A DNA stretch of 55,545 nucleotides, from assembly GCA_050184225.1 (NCBI GenBank), contig JBFXAN010000024.1, positions 1 to 55,545 of the forward strand, in the 5' to 3' direction. Position numbers and translations under genes: made by a program. The stretch's first letter is position 1; each line of letters starts with the position of its first letter. The DNA comes from JBFXAN01 sp050184225. GTDB taxonomy: Bacteria; Chloroflexota; Dehalococcoidia; CAUJGQ01. Shown piece after piece: positions 33,665 through 42,931 of this stretch. The notes below the pieces were generated by a model. It was not told where the DNA came from and did not search any database. It was given only the letters and a program-made list of their open reading frames with translations.

Positions 33665-36346
33665 CTATTGGGAGCGGACCTGACAGTTGGCGACCGTCCC
33701 GCCGGGCATGGCCGTGCTCACGCCGAAGCAGCGATTCAGGTCACCGCCGCCGCCGTCGAAGGTTTGATTCATCCCCTCGCGGTCCTCCAGCCAATCATTC
33801 GCGTCGCCGCCGAGGAGCGTGTCGTTGCCCGCGCCGCCCTGGATGTCGTCCTGGCCTGCGGCTCCGTCGAGCGTGTCGTTACCGGCGTCGCCGAAGAGCG
33901 TGTCCGCGCCGCCCTCGCCGAAGAGTCGGTCGTCGCCGCCGCCGCCGCAGATCAGGTCGTCGCCCTCGGCGGCCCGGATCTCGTCCGGCCCCTCCGTGCC
34001 CGCGATCACGTCCCGACCGACGGTGCCGATGGTCAGCACGCCGGGGCGCGCCACGATCGTCGCTTCGACGCCGTTGCAGCCGGGCACAACGGTGAACGTG
34101 AAGCTCGCCGGCTCGGAGCGGTTGCCGGCCGCATCGGTCGCGGTGCAGGTGACGCCTGTCGGCCCCAGCGGCAGGGCGCTGCCGACGGCGGGCGTGCACG
34201 TCACCACCGGCTCGGGGTCGAAGTTGTCCGCCGCCTGCGGCGCGGGTACGCGCCCGCCCGTGGCGTTGGCGCCGCCGATCGTCTGGTCCGCCGGAGCGAC
34301 AAAGCGGGGCGCGGTCTTGTCGATGTTGATGCCGCTCGCCGTCTGCGTGGCGGTATTGCCGGCCAGGTCGGTGGCAATGCCCGTGACCGACTGGTCGCGC
34401 CCCTCGCCCGTCAGTGTCTGTGTAGGGCCGCAATCACTGATCCCGGACGGTACGCTGCCTGGGAGGTAGATGCCGCCGGGCTGCTCACCGTCGCTGCAAC
34501 TGAAGCTGACGGTCACGTCGGTGTTGTGCCAGCCGGCGGCGTTGGCCGCCGGGCTGAGCGTCGGCGGGCCGGTAAAGACCGGCGGTCGCATGTCGACCCT
34601 CGCGCTCGCGGTGGCCGAGCCGCGGTTCCCAGCGAGGTCGGTGCAGGTGACGGACGCGATCTCGCCCGGGGCGAGGGCGGAGGTCGCCGGGCAGGCGGCC
34701 GGGTCTAATCCGACGCCGGCGTTGTCGTCCCAGTTCCAGGTGACGGTGACGGGGGCGTTGTGCCAGCCGGCGACGGTGGGGGGCGGCGAGAAGGTCGGAT
34801 TTGCCGTCGGACGCGTGAGGCCGGGCACGAGGATGCGGGCGACGCGGTTCGCGCCGGCCGGGTCCTGGTAGCGAATCCCAGCACTCACGAAGGACCGCGT
34901 GGTGTCGCCGGCGACCGTGTGGAGAAAGCGGTCACCGACCCGCCAGGCGGTCCAGCGCTCGCCCGCGTGATTGATGTAGTCGAGGTGGAGCGTGAGGGCC
35001 GGCGCTGTGGCGACGGTTTCGTCGACGAGCCAGCCTTCGCTGAGGCGGACGCGGCCGGCGCGCTCCCAGCCTTTGAAGGCCAGATTTGCGCTCGCCTCCT
35101 GCGAGGGGCCGGGGTTGAGGAGGAACCGCGGGTCGTCGGGGCGCGCCGCAGGCACCGGCGACCAGCCGCTGAGGCCACCCAGGAGTCGCGGGCTACCGGC
35201 GGCGGGGACGGTGGTGAGAAGGTACGCCGCGAAGACCTCCTGCTTGCCGGACTCGCCGGCGAACAGCGCGCCGAGGTCGGGCGGCGTCCGGGCGGCCTCG
35301 ATCGCCGCGTCCAGCTTCGCCGGGGTTTCGGCCGCCGTGAAGGTCGTGATACCGGCGATGATCCCGATCGCAATACAGATCACGACAATCAAGACTGCGC
35401 CCGCGAGTCCGGCCGCGACGACGCCGACCGAGGAGCCCGCACCGAGGGGGACGCCGACGCCCCCGAAGGGAGAGATCGCCTTGGCCACGGTCGCCCCGAG
35501 GGCCGTGCCGGCGATGAAGCTGTAGGCGCCGGCAGCGGCGATCGGGGCGGCGGCGAGGCCGCCGAGGAATCCATACATCTTCGCCGTCTCGGCGGCGGCC
35601 TTCTGGAGGTCCGCGTCGGTGGTGAACCGCTCGTTGGCGGCGTAGGCGCCGTACGCCTGGAACTGCTCCAGCGACGGCGGGTTCTCGAAGATGGTGCTGA
35701 GCGCGTTGGGGACGACGCAGCGCACGGGCGGCGTGTACTCGAAGCCGGCCGGCGTGCTGAACATGCAGGGATTGCTCTGCCAAAGCTCGTAGAAGCGCTT
35801 CGCCTCAGTGGCGGCGGCCAGGCGCTGGCGCTGAACGGCCGCGGCGACGGCGTCGACGATCGCACGTTCATCGGCGGTACGGTTGTCGGGCGCTTTATCG
35901 ATGATTTGGGCGATCTTGTCGAAGAGGAGCGCACGCAGCGTGTCCCGCTCCCAGCTCAGGAGCCGGCTGGCGTTGTCCTGCGGCGCCTGAAGATCGGGTT
36001 GCTCGCCGCCGATGATGTTCGCGCCCGGCGGGGGGGTCGCCCGCGGCTGGGCGGTGCCCGCAGGCAACTGATGAAGCGCGAGCAGGTCGGCGATCGCCTG
36101 CCGCTCCAACTCCTGGATGCCGGACAGGGCGGCGAGGCTACACTCCTGGACGATGCGAACCCGGCTCGTGCAGAAGCCGGAAGGGTCCTGTGCCGCGAGC
36201 AAGGCCGCCTCGGTGAACCGAGGTAGCGGCAGGGGCATACCCGCCGCCTCCGCGAGTTGGATCTTGCGAACACCGGGCAGGAAGGTGACGAGCCCGGCGA
36301 GGACGATCGCGATCGCGACCGAGCGAGTGAACTGCTGCGGGGTCAT
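33665..36346 (-). CDS. Large secreted protein with Ig-like modules and C-terminal RTX calcium-binding repeats
   Basis: 893 residues from ATG 36346. An N-terminal signal or anchor (VAIAIVLAGLVTFLPGV) precedes a helical region of about 250 residues and a very hydrophobic stretch (about 270-365) with AGLAGAVLIVVICIAIGIIA. A beta-rich region follows, with modules repeating AGWHNAPVTVTWNWDD / AGWHNTDVTVSFSCSD and CTDLAGNRGSATASARVD / ATDLAGNTATQTASG, plus an HYR-like module ending GVTCTATDAAGNRSEPASFT. The C-terminus holds RTX nonapeptides (GGGGDDRLFGEGGADTLFGD, GNDTLDGAAGQDDIQGGAGN) that bind calcium. The likely role is a surface or secreted adhesin-like protein. It is flanked by two glycine-rich secreted proteins on the same strand. 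Confidence 0.82.
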   Translation of the reverse strand: MTPQQFTRSVAIAIVLAGLVTFLPGVRKIQLAEAAGMPLPLPRFTEAALLAAQDPSGFCTSRVRIVQECSLAALSGIQELERQAIADLLALHQLPAGTAQPRATPPPGANIIGGEQPDLQAPQDNASRLLSWERDTLRALLFDKIAQIIDKAPDNRTADERAIVDAVAAAVQRQRLAAATEAKRFYELWQSNPCMFSTPAGFEYTPPVRCVVPNALSTIFENPPSLEQFQAYGAYAANERFTTDADLQKAAAETAKMYGFLGGLAAAPIAAAGAYSFIAGTALGATVAKAISPFGGVGVPLGAGSSVGVVAAGLAGAVLIVVICIAIGIIAGITTFTAAETPAKLDAAIEAARTPPDLGALFAGESGKQEVFAAYLLTTVPAAGSPRLLGGLSGWSPVPAARPDDPRFLLNPGPSQEASANLAFKGWERAGRVRLSEGWLVDETVATAPALTLHLDYINHAGERWTAWRVGDRFLHTVAGDTTRSFVSAGIRYQDPAGANRVARILVPGLTRPTANPTFSPPPTVAGWHNAPVTVTWNWDDNAGVGLDPAACPATSALAPGEIASVTCTDLAGNRGSATASARVDMRPPVFTGPPTLSPAANAAGWHNTDVTVSFSCSDGEQPGGIYLPGSVPSGISDCGPTQTLTGEGRDQSVTGIATDLAGNTATQTASGINIDKTAPRFVAPADQTIGGANATGGRVPAPQAADNFDPEPVVTCTPAVGSALPLGPTGVTCTATDAAGNRSEPASFTFTVVPGCNGVEATIVARPGVLTIGTVGRDVIAGTEGPDEIRAAEGDDLICGGGGDDRLFGEGGADTLFGDAGNDTLDGAAGQDDIQGGAGNDTLLGGDANDWLEDREGMNQTFDGGGGDLNRCFGVSTAMPGGTVANCQVRSQ

Positions 36347-36519
36347 GGCTCCATCCTTTCGGCACCGGGCGGGCCTCGGCCAACGAGCCTCGCCGGGAAC
36401 TTTCGTCGTGGTCGCTGGTCCGGGCTGTGCTGGCCGCACGACCGTGGCCGGGTCGTAGCACAGGACAGTGCTGGACGACGGCGGCGTGGGGCATGCTCCC
36501 AGCCCTCAAAGCGGATAGA

Positions 36520-37584
36520 TTACGACCACGCCACGAGCGACTTCGGTCGGCGTGGCGCTGTGGACGACCATGCCGTTGACGACGTTGCGCCCGCCGCCGA
36601 TGCCGGCGCCGGCGCGGCCGCGGAGCGTGCTGTTACGCAGCCATCGATCGCATTGTGGCCGTCACCGCCGGTGAGCGAGTCCGCGTCGCCCGCGCCGCAG
36701 ATCAGGTCGTCGCCGCCCATCCCGGCGACCATGCGCGCGCCATCCGTGCCCAGGAACACATCCCGAGCCGCGGCGCCGTAGGTGACGATGACGCGGCCGT
36801 CGCCCTGGCGCACGCCCGGATCGAAGTTCACGCCCGCCGGCCCGAAGCCGCTACCGCCGCCGCCCGCGAGGTACGCGCCGCCGCCGGCGCCGCCCCAGTA
36901 GCCACCGCCGCCGCCGCTGCCCGCCAGCGAGTCATTCGCGCCGGCGCCGCCCTGGCCCCGCACGCCGCTGCCGCTCGTGCCGTCCTGGTTGCCGCCGGTC
37001 CCACCGAGGCAGCCCTCGAAACCGCCCCGGCCGCCGCCGGGGCCGCCGCCCGCCCCGCCGCGATAGCAATCGCCACCGCGGTCGGCCGCGCCGCCGCCGC
37101 CGCCGGCGACGAGCGCGCGATGCTCGAGACCCGCGCCGCCGATGCGCACATCCGAGGCGCCACCGCCGCCCGCGCCCGCGCAGCCGCCGCTACCGCCGCC
37201 GCCGCCGCCGTTGAACCCGCCCGCGCCGCCCGGCAGCGCCGGTTCGGCACACCCTGTGGCACCGCCACCCCTCCCGCCGACCAGGATCGTGAGCGTCGCG
37301 CCGGGCGTGACCGCGAGCGTCGCGGTCGCGCGGCCACCCCCGCCACCGGGGACAGCGTATGGTCCGATGGTGCCGCCACCCTGGGCACCCTCGACGACGA
37401 AGGTCGCCTGGGTGACGCCGGTGGGCACAACCCAGGTCTGGGCCATACCGGTGAACCCGAACGTCTGGGACGTCGTCGTCTGGGACGCCGCCGGTGGCGG
37501 TCCACCGGCGGCGGGCGGAAGCACGCCGAGGACGACGCCGAGACCGAGACCGAGGAGCGCCAGGCGCACGGGAGAGCGGAGCAT
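36520..37584 (-). CDS. Secreted glycine-rich protein with partial RTX motif, apparently frameshifted at the end
   Basis: 354 residues from ATG 37584 with GAGG 6 nt upstream. A signal peptide (VRLALLGLGLGVVLGVLPPA) is followed by FTGMAQTWVVPTGVTQATFV, TATLAVTPGATLTILVGG and a long Gly-rich domain (LVAGGGGG, GSGGGGGYWGGAGGGAYLAG). A short RTX-like stretch (GGDDLICGAGDADSLTGGD) comes next. The frame then becomes Ala/Ser-rich and stops at 36520. The -1 frame instead reads AGAGIGGGRNVVNG, MVVHSATPTEVARGVVVIYPL and stops at 36506-36508, matching the pattern of the other glycine-rich gene's shifted end. The intact product therefore probably ends at 36506. These Gly-rich domains are common in exported proteins of unknown function. 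Confidence 0.68.
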   Translation of the reverse strand: MLRSPVRLALLGLGLGVVLGVLPPAAGGPPPAASQTTTSQTFGFTGMAQTWVVPTGVTQATFVVEGAQGGGTIGPYAVPGGGGGRATATLAVTPGATLTILVGGRGGGATGCAEPALPGGAGGFNGGGGGGSGGCAGAGGGGASDVRIGGAGLEHRALVAGGGGGAADRGGDCYRGGAGGGPGGGRGGFEGCLGGTGGNQDGTSGSGVRGQGGAGANDSLAGSGGGGGYWGGAGGGAYLAGGGGSGFGPAGVNFDPGVRQGDGRVIVTYGAAARDVFLGTDGARMVAGMGGDDLICGAGDADSLTGGDGHNAIDGCVTARSAAAPAPASAAGATSSTAWSSTAPRRPKSLVAWS

Positions 37585-37797
37585 CACACACCTCAGAGGG
37601 AACTGGCGCAGCGTCGCCACCACGGACGCTCCGCACCGACTTTCCGGACACTGCGCCGGCCGCGCGGTACAAGCCACCGGCCGGTCCGCGACGCGGTGTC
37701 AGTCAGACGCTAGCCGCGCCCGAAGGGCGCCGTCATGATGGAAACCAATCAATTCGCGCGGCGGCGCGGCGCGACGGCCACGCCGGAGTAGTTGAAA

Positions 37798-40700
37798 TCA
37801 CCTAGGCGAAGGGTCCGACGACGGGCCTGCGGCGAGGCCGTGGCGGAGGGCGAAGGCGGTGGCGTCGGCGCGGTTGCGGGCGTCGATCTTGCGGTAGATG
37901 GTGACGAGGTGGTTCTGCACCGTAGAGACGCTGAGCACGAGCGCGGCGGCGATCTCCTTATTGGTGCGCCCCGCCGCCACCAGCCGCAGCACCTCCGCCT
38001 CCCGCGCGCTCAGGCCACCCGGATAGCGTGCGGCCGGGTCCGCCGGTGGAACGTCACGGTCCAGGCGCCCCTGCAAGGCACGCACCTGTGCCTCCAGACG
38101 GGCCATCCCCAACTCGCGGGCTGTGGCAAGCGCTTGCTCCGCGAGGTGACGCGCCCGCGCACGATCGCCGCGGCCGTCACGGGCAAGGAGCATTGCGGCG
38201 TAGGCGTGCCGCGTACGCGCGAGCAATGGCGGGGCGGTGAGCCGGAGGTTGCGGTCGAGGGCGTCGTCAAAATGCCTTGCCGCCGCTTCCCAGTCGCCCA
38301 GCGTAGCCGCGAGGATGCCGAGGTAGTGCGAGACTGCACCGAAGCAGACGTTGGCGCCGCCGGCGACCGCGATCCGGTGTGCATGCGGTGAGAGCAGTCG
38401 ATACAGGGTTGCCGAGTGACGGGCATCGCCGAGTGTGGCGCAGACGCTCGACAGGCACAAGATCGCCGGCAACCAGTGGATGTCGTGCGGAATTGTGGCG
38501 AAGTCGGATGCCGCCAACCGGTCGAGGGTGCGCCGCGCATCCTCCGGCCGGTCCGTCTCCGCATAGATGAGCGCGAGGGTGCAGTGCTCGACGGGCAACG
38601 TGGAACGTCCCGCGACGTGCGCGGCATGAGCCTCAGCCAACTCGCCGAGCCGGCCCTGCTCATATCGCAGCAGGATCTCCTGCCCTCGGTGGGAACTGCG
38701 GGCCTCCGGCAGCCCGACCCGCTCGCCGATGTCCCGCGCCTCGTTCGCCCGCCGCTCAGCCTCGGCGAAGCGTCCGTCCAGCAGCGCCCGCATCGTCTGC
38801 ACCACGCCGAGCCGCCAGAGCCAGAAGGGAGCGCGCAGCTCGCCGGCCAGTCGGGTGCAGATGGCAATTTCAGCATCCGCGGCCTCGATCGCGCCCAGTT
38901 CCATCAGGTCGACCACACACAGGTCGTGGCCCCACAGCACCGTCTCCGGGTTGCCGCTCTGTTCGCCCAACCGAACGATCTCGCGGGCGGCTGCGAGGCG
39001 ATCGGTCGCGTCCTCTTCCGTCCAAAGCACCCAGTGCCGATCGCCCAGCACCGAGGCGATCGCGCTCGACACACCCGTTCGCCGTGCTATCGCTTCGGCA
39101 TCACGAAGCAGCGCCGGCGCTCGAACTCGGCGCGCGGTGAACGCCAGCCGGCTGGCCAGGTGGCCGAGCAGCATCGCGCGGAGTGAGCTGTCGGCATCGC
39201 CGAGCGCTCGGATCGCCTCCTCCATCAGGGCGATCTGCTCCTCGCCATCGATCCCGGTTTCGATCGCCCAGACTTCGCAGAAGCCGAGCACGGCCCGCGC
39301 CTGCAGGTCTGCAGCGGCAGGACCCATGCGCCGCGCCACGATCGCCGCTTCACGGAAGGTTTCGCGGGCACGCGATCCCATCCCGGCCCCCGTATACGCC
39401 GTGGCGAGCGCCAACAGCAGGTCACACCGGCGCTCCTCACCTGTTCCCGGAATGTGCGCGAGCGTCGAGAGTGCGGTCTCGTAGTGGCGCGCCGCTTCCT
39501 CATAGGCATAGAGGCGCCTGGCCCGTGCCGCCGCCTCCTCCGCATACGCCAGGGCATGGCTTGCCGCTCCAATCGGCGTCGCCTGGCTGAAGTGCCAGGC
39601 AAGCTCGTCCAGGTGTGGCTCGGCATCGGAGCCGTACAGCAACTCCAGCGCCGTGCCCACCTCTCGATGGAGTCGTGCGCGTCCGATGGTGGGCAGGTCA
39701 TCATAGAGCGTCTCGCGGATGAGTGCGTGACTGAAGCGGTAGCGGCCGGCCCCACCGGGCGCCACCGTGATGATCTGCGCCGCTTCCGCCTCCTCCAGGA
39801 CTGAAAGTAACGGCCCGCCCGCCAGCTCCGCCACCTTGCCGAGCGTCGCCAGGCCGAACTCCCTGCCAATGACCGACGCCATGGTGAGGATTCGGTTGCA
39901 CTCGACCGACAGCCGGTCCAGTCGTCGGCCGATGACTTCGCGCACCGTCGGCGGCACCCGTACCGCTTCCGGTTTCAGGTTCCACATTCCAAGCGGCTCA
40001 CCAGGAGACTGGAATGCGGAACCGGGCATCGGTCCGTGCAGCCGCACCCGCTCGATCACGAAGAACGGATTGCCCTCCGTTTCGTCCATCAGGGCAGCGA
40101 CCATCGCTGGGGGTGGCAGCGTCCCGGTGGTGTCGGCGACGACACGTGCAACGTCCGCCGGACTCAGCCCGGTGAGCGTATGGCGGGCGACATGCGGCCG
40201 GCGGGCGAGGTCGCCCAGCGTCCGCGACAGGGGCTGACCGCGACGCACCTCCCCATCGCGGTAGGTGCCCACCACCAGGACGGAACGATCGTCCATGTCC
40301 CGCGCCAAGAACTCCAGCAGCAGCAACGACGGCGCATCTGCCCAGTGCAGGTCGTCGAGCAGGATCAGGAGGGGGACAGGCGCGCCCGTTCCGAATGCCC
40401 CTGCTGCGCGCGTGAGAAAGGTCGCGATGCTGTCGAAGAGGCGAAAGCGTGCCTGCGACGACTCCAACGCGGGAGGCTCAGCCAGGTCGGGCAGCCACTC
40501 ACGCAGTTCAGGCACAAGGTGGGCGATGTCGGCGGCGCCTGCTCCCAACGCGGAGCGTGCCTGTTCGGCGTCTTGATGGCGCAGCCAGGCGCGCAACACC
40601 TCGACCCACGGCCAGAAGGCGGGGGCGCCCTCTCCCTCGTAGCAGCGGCCCCAGAGGGCGCGGGCGCCGCGCTCACGGGCGAGCGCGGCCAGTTCCTCTG

Positions 40701-40851
40701 CCAGCCGGGTCTTGCCGATGCCCGGCTCGCCCGCCAACAGCACGATGCCGCCGCGGCCCGCAACCGCCGCGGCCAGTCGCTCGGTGAGCGCCCTCAGCTC
40801 TGTCGAACGGCCGACGAACGGGCCAACGCTGGACCGGGGCGGGACGGTCAT
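37798..40851 (-). CDS. LAL-type LuxR family transcriptional regulator with AAA-like ATPase domain
   Basis: 1017 residues from ATG 40851 with GGAGAGG 7 nt upstream. The N-terminal ATPase has Walker A at 41-48 (GEPGIGKT) and Walker B LLILLDDLHWAD, as in LAL (large ATP-binding LuxR) regulators. A helical TPR-like middle spans about 400-930. The C-terminal LuxR helix-turn-helix reads LSAREAEVLRLVAAGRTNKE and VSTVQNHLVTIYRKI. Such proteins are signal-gated activators. It lies upstream of, and on the same strand as, the glycine-rich/RTX secreted cluster, so it may control it. The 213-bp gap downstream shows no direct-repeat operator like those of the other STAND regulators here. A TATAGAAT -10-like box lies about 35-40 bp upstream of the start. 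Confidence 0.88.
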   Translation of the reverse strand: MTVPPRSSVGPFVGRSTELRALTERLAAAVAGRGGIVLLAGEPGIGKTRLAEELAALARERGARALWGRCYEGEGAPAFWPWVEVLRAWLRHQDAEQARSALGAGAADIAHLVPELREWLPDLAEPPALESSQARFRLFDSIATFLTRAAGAFGTGAPVPLLILLDDLHWADAPSLLLLEFLARDMDDRSVLVVGTYRDGEVRRGQPLSRTLGDLARRPHVARHTLTGLSPADVARVVADTTGTLPPPAMVAALMDETEGNPFFVIERVRLHGPMPGSAFQSPGEPLGMWNLKPEAVRVPPTVREVIGRRLDRLSVECNRILTMASVIGREFGLATLGKVAELAGGPLLSVLEEAEAAQIITVAPGGAGRYRFSHALIRETLYDDLPTIGRARLHREVGTALELLYGSDAEPHLDELAWHFSQATPIGAASHALAYAEEAAARARRLYAYEEAARHYETALSTLAHIPGTGEERRCDLLLALATAYTGAGMGSRARETFREAAIVARRMGPAAADLQARAVLGFCEVWAIETGIDGEEQIALMEEAIRALGDADSSLRAMLLGHLASRLAFTARRVRAPALLRDAEAIARRTGVSSAIASVLGDRHWVLWTEEDATDRLAAAREIVRLGEQSGNPETVLWGHDLCVVDLMELGAIEAADAEIAICTRLAGELRAPFWLWRLGVVQTMRALLDGRFAEAERRANEARDIGERVGLPEARSSHRGQEILLRYEQGRLGELAEAHAAHVAGRSTLPVEHCTLALIYAETDRPEDARRTLDRLAASDFATIPHDIHWLPAILCLSSVCATLGDARHSATLYRLLSPHAHRIAVAGGANVCFGAVSHYLGILAATLGDWEAAARHFDDALDRNLRLTAPPLLARTRHAYAAMLLARDGRGDRARARHLAEQALATARELGMARLEAQVRALQGRLDRDVPPADPAARYPGGLSAREAEVLRLVAAGRTNKEIAAALVLSVSTVQNHLVTIYRKIDARNRADATAFALRHGLAAGPSSDPSPR

Positions 40852-40948
40852 TGCGGTGCCTCTCCGTCACTCTCGTGTCAGTTCAATTCTATACTTCACG
40901 AGCAAACGGGCAGAGGGACCATTCCCGCGCCGGTGTGAACCGATTCAC

Positions 40949-40990
40949 GATACGGAGGAGAGGAGACAGGGATAAAGAGGGGCGGCCCTT
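40949..40990. repeat. Dispersed repeat, copy 2
   Basis: GATACGGAGGA...GAGACAGGG..AAAGAGGGG.CGGCCCT matches 32007-32053 with a small gap. It lies in the 242-bp non-coding gap 40852-41093 and is followed by CCCGTATC, which pairs with its first bases. Confidence 0.55.
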
Positions 40991-41093
40991 CCCGTATCGC
41001 CGGCTTCGGCGTCCTCCCTGAGCGGCAGCGGCCGGCGTGGTGGTACGCCGGCCGCTTCGACGTCGGCAGCAGGGTCGCAGCGGCGACGCCGCG

Positions 41094-42599
41094 TCAGTCG
41101 GGGTAGATGGTGTTGGGTGGCGGGAGGACGCCGTCGATGAGGTAGGCATCGATCGCGTCGCGCGTCCGGCTCGGCCCCGGCAGCCAGTAGGAGGTGTGGC
41201 CATCGCCCTCGCGCGTTAGGAGTACGCTGCCCTCGATCTGGTTGAACATCCCCACCGCCCACGGGTAGGCGGTCGAGGGATCGTAGGTCGCGTTGACGAT
41301 GAGGATCGGTGGGGCGCCACGCACGATCATTGATTGCGGAGGGTTGACTACCGCCGTGGGCCAGCCGGGACAGCCGGACTGGAACGTCCAGGTTTGGCTG
41401 GCACCCTGCGTATGGGGGGCGACCACCTGCGCCAGCCGCATGGTGGCGGCGATGTCCTCGTAGCGGATGATCGGGGTGACCCAGTCCGCGCATTCGATCG
41501 CGAGGGTGGCGAGCTCACCCCAGGTATTGCCGACGGCGATCGGGGAGGAAAGGCCACTGGCGTCCCCGGCCTGCGCATCGGCGAGCGCGATCGCCAGTTC
41601 GGGCCAACCTTTGTACGCCCCACCCAGCACCGCATCCTTGAAGAGGATCTGGCCCTGCACGTTGATGCGAAGGTCTTCGTCGGTCACCGTTGCGCGGCAC
41701 TGGCCCATGGCGACGCAGCGCGACGCGGGCAGCGGCTGTTGCTCCGCCTGCCGGACGAGCCCATCGAAGGCCACCAGCACGTCCTGACCGTGCAGCGCGC
41801 AGGCCGGCGTGTCGTCGCACCAGCGCGCGAAGCGGCCCAGCTCGCGCTCATAGGCGGATGACTCATCGGTGAGCATCGCGAGCGGTGCGACCGCGTGGTT
41901 GAGGGCGCCGTCCAGCGCCATGACGCGGATGTTTTCCGGGAACAGCGCGGCGTAGGTATGGCCGAGCTGCGTGCCATAGGAGAGGCCGAGGTAGTTGAGC
42001 TTGCCATCGTTCAGGGCGACGCGCACCGCTTCCATATCGCGGGCGACGCTGACCGTGTCGACGTGGCCCAGCAGCGGTCCGGTGAGGCGCAGACAGCTCT
42101 CACCCAGCGCGCGATTGTGGGCGACGAGGCGGTCGTACTCCGCTTGGTCGCGCGGGAATCGTGACACCGGGTCGTTCCAGATGGCGGGGTCGCAGTGGAC
42201 CGGTGTGCTGGTGCCGACGCCGCGCGGGTCCATGCCGATCACGTCAAACCGCTCCCGGATCGCCGGACTGAAAACGCGGGTGCCGGCCGCCTCCAGTCCG
42301 ACGAAGGCGGAGCCGGGACCGCCGGGACCGCCGGGATTGAAGATCAGGCTGCCGATGCGCTGGGTCGGGCCGGTGGCCTTCAGCCGGTTCATACCAATCG
42401 TGATCTGTGCACCTTGCGGCTGACCGTAGTCGAGCGGCACCTGCAACTCGGCACACTCCAACTCGGGCGGGGTCTCCGCCGAACATGGATGCCAGGTGAG
42501 GGCGGCCGTCGGGGCGCCCTCACCGCCGGCGGTGGCTACGGTTATGGCGAGCAGCACAGAGAGCGAACCGATCATGGCTACAAGAGCGGGCTTCTTCAT
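41094..42599 (-). CDS. Exported alpha/beta hydrolase, tripeptidyl aminopeptidase-like (S33)
   Basis: 501 residues from ATG 42599 with AAGGAGG upstream. A Sec signal peptide (LVAMIGSLSVLLAITVATAG) leads to a mature enzyme of the S33/TAP family known from actinobacterial secreted tripeptidyl aminopeptidases. LIFNPGGPGGPGSAFV is the oxyanion/HGGPG-like loop. FDVIGMDPRGVGTSTPV follows. GLSYGT has the nucleophile Ser207. VNATYDPSTAYPWAVGM has the catalytic Asp and REGDGHTSYW the His. The C-terminal cap with paired Cys (FQSGCPGWP) is the TAP-like C-terminal domain. It lies 18 bp after the small monooxygenase-fold gene in a minus-strand operon with a M23 gene. Confidence 0.9.
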   Translation of the reverse strand: MKKPALVAMIGSLSVLLAITVATAGGEGAPTAALTWHPCSAETPPELECAELQVPLDYGQPQGAQITIGMNRLKATGPTQRIGSLIFNPGGPGGPGSAFVGLEAAGTRVFSPAIRERFDVIGMDPRGVGTSTPVHCDPAIWNDPVSRFPRDQAEYDRLVAHNRALGESCLRLTGPLLGHVDTVSVARDMEAVRVALNDGKLNYLGLSYGTQLGHTYAALFPENIRVMALDGALNHAVAPLAMLTDESSAYERELGRFARWCDDTPACALHGQDVLVAFDGLVRQAEQQPLPASRCVAMGQCRATVTDEDLRINVQGQILFKDAVLGGAYKGWPELAIALADAQAGDASGLSSPIAVGNTWGELATLAIECADWVTPIIRYEDIAATMRLAQVVAPHTQGASQTWTFQSGCPGWPTAVVNPPQSMIVRGAPPILIVNATYDPSTAYPWAVGMFNQIEGSVLLTREGDGHTSYWLPGPSRTRDAIDAYLIDGVLPPPNTIYPD

Positions 42600-42617
42600 G
42601 GGGCCTCCTTCACGGGA

Positions 42618-42911
42618 CTAGAGCCCGCGCTGCACGATTACCTCGCCGGTGATGAGCGTCGCCGGATCGCTGGACGTTGAATCAAGGTGCCCGGCGATCC
42701 AGCGATCGACGATCTGCCGGGCTTCCTCCAACCCAGCCGCCTCCTCATAGATCGCGATCGAGACCACCCCACCGTCGCCGGTGTCGAGCAGCGCGCAGGA
42801 GATGAACCCAGCGACATCGCCCAGTGCGGCGGTCAGCGCGCGGCCGGCAGATCCTCGGTCGTCGACGGTCCAGGCGGCTTTTGTGTCGTGCTGGATCATG
42901 GCGTATAGCAT
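42618..42911 (-). CDS. Small dimeric alpha/beta-barrel protein (ABM-like)
   Basis: 97 residues from ATG 42911 (ATG 42899 is an alternative). The pattern AGRALTAALGDVAGFISCAL followed by DTGDGGVVSIAIYEEAAGLE and a helix EEARQIVDRWIAGHL is that of antibiotic-biosynthesis-monooxygenase-like ferredoxin-fold proteins, which dimerise into a barrel. No catalytic residue can be assigned. It starts 20 bp after the first M23 gene and ends 18 bp before the TAP-like hydrolase, so it is probably co-transcribed with both. Confidence 0.65.
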   Translation of the reverse strand: MLYAMIQHDTKAAWTVDDRGSAGRALTAALGDVAGFISCALLDTGDGGVVSIAIYEEAAGLEEARQIVDRWIAGHLDSTSSDPATLITGEVIVQRGL

Positions 42912-42931
42912 TGGGTCGTCCGGTAGGGGTG

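Noticed and set aside
34760..36226. A 488-residue plus-strand frame across the RTX protein gene
   Set aside because: Complement of a gene with clear RTX and Ig-like repeats on the other strand.
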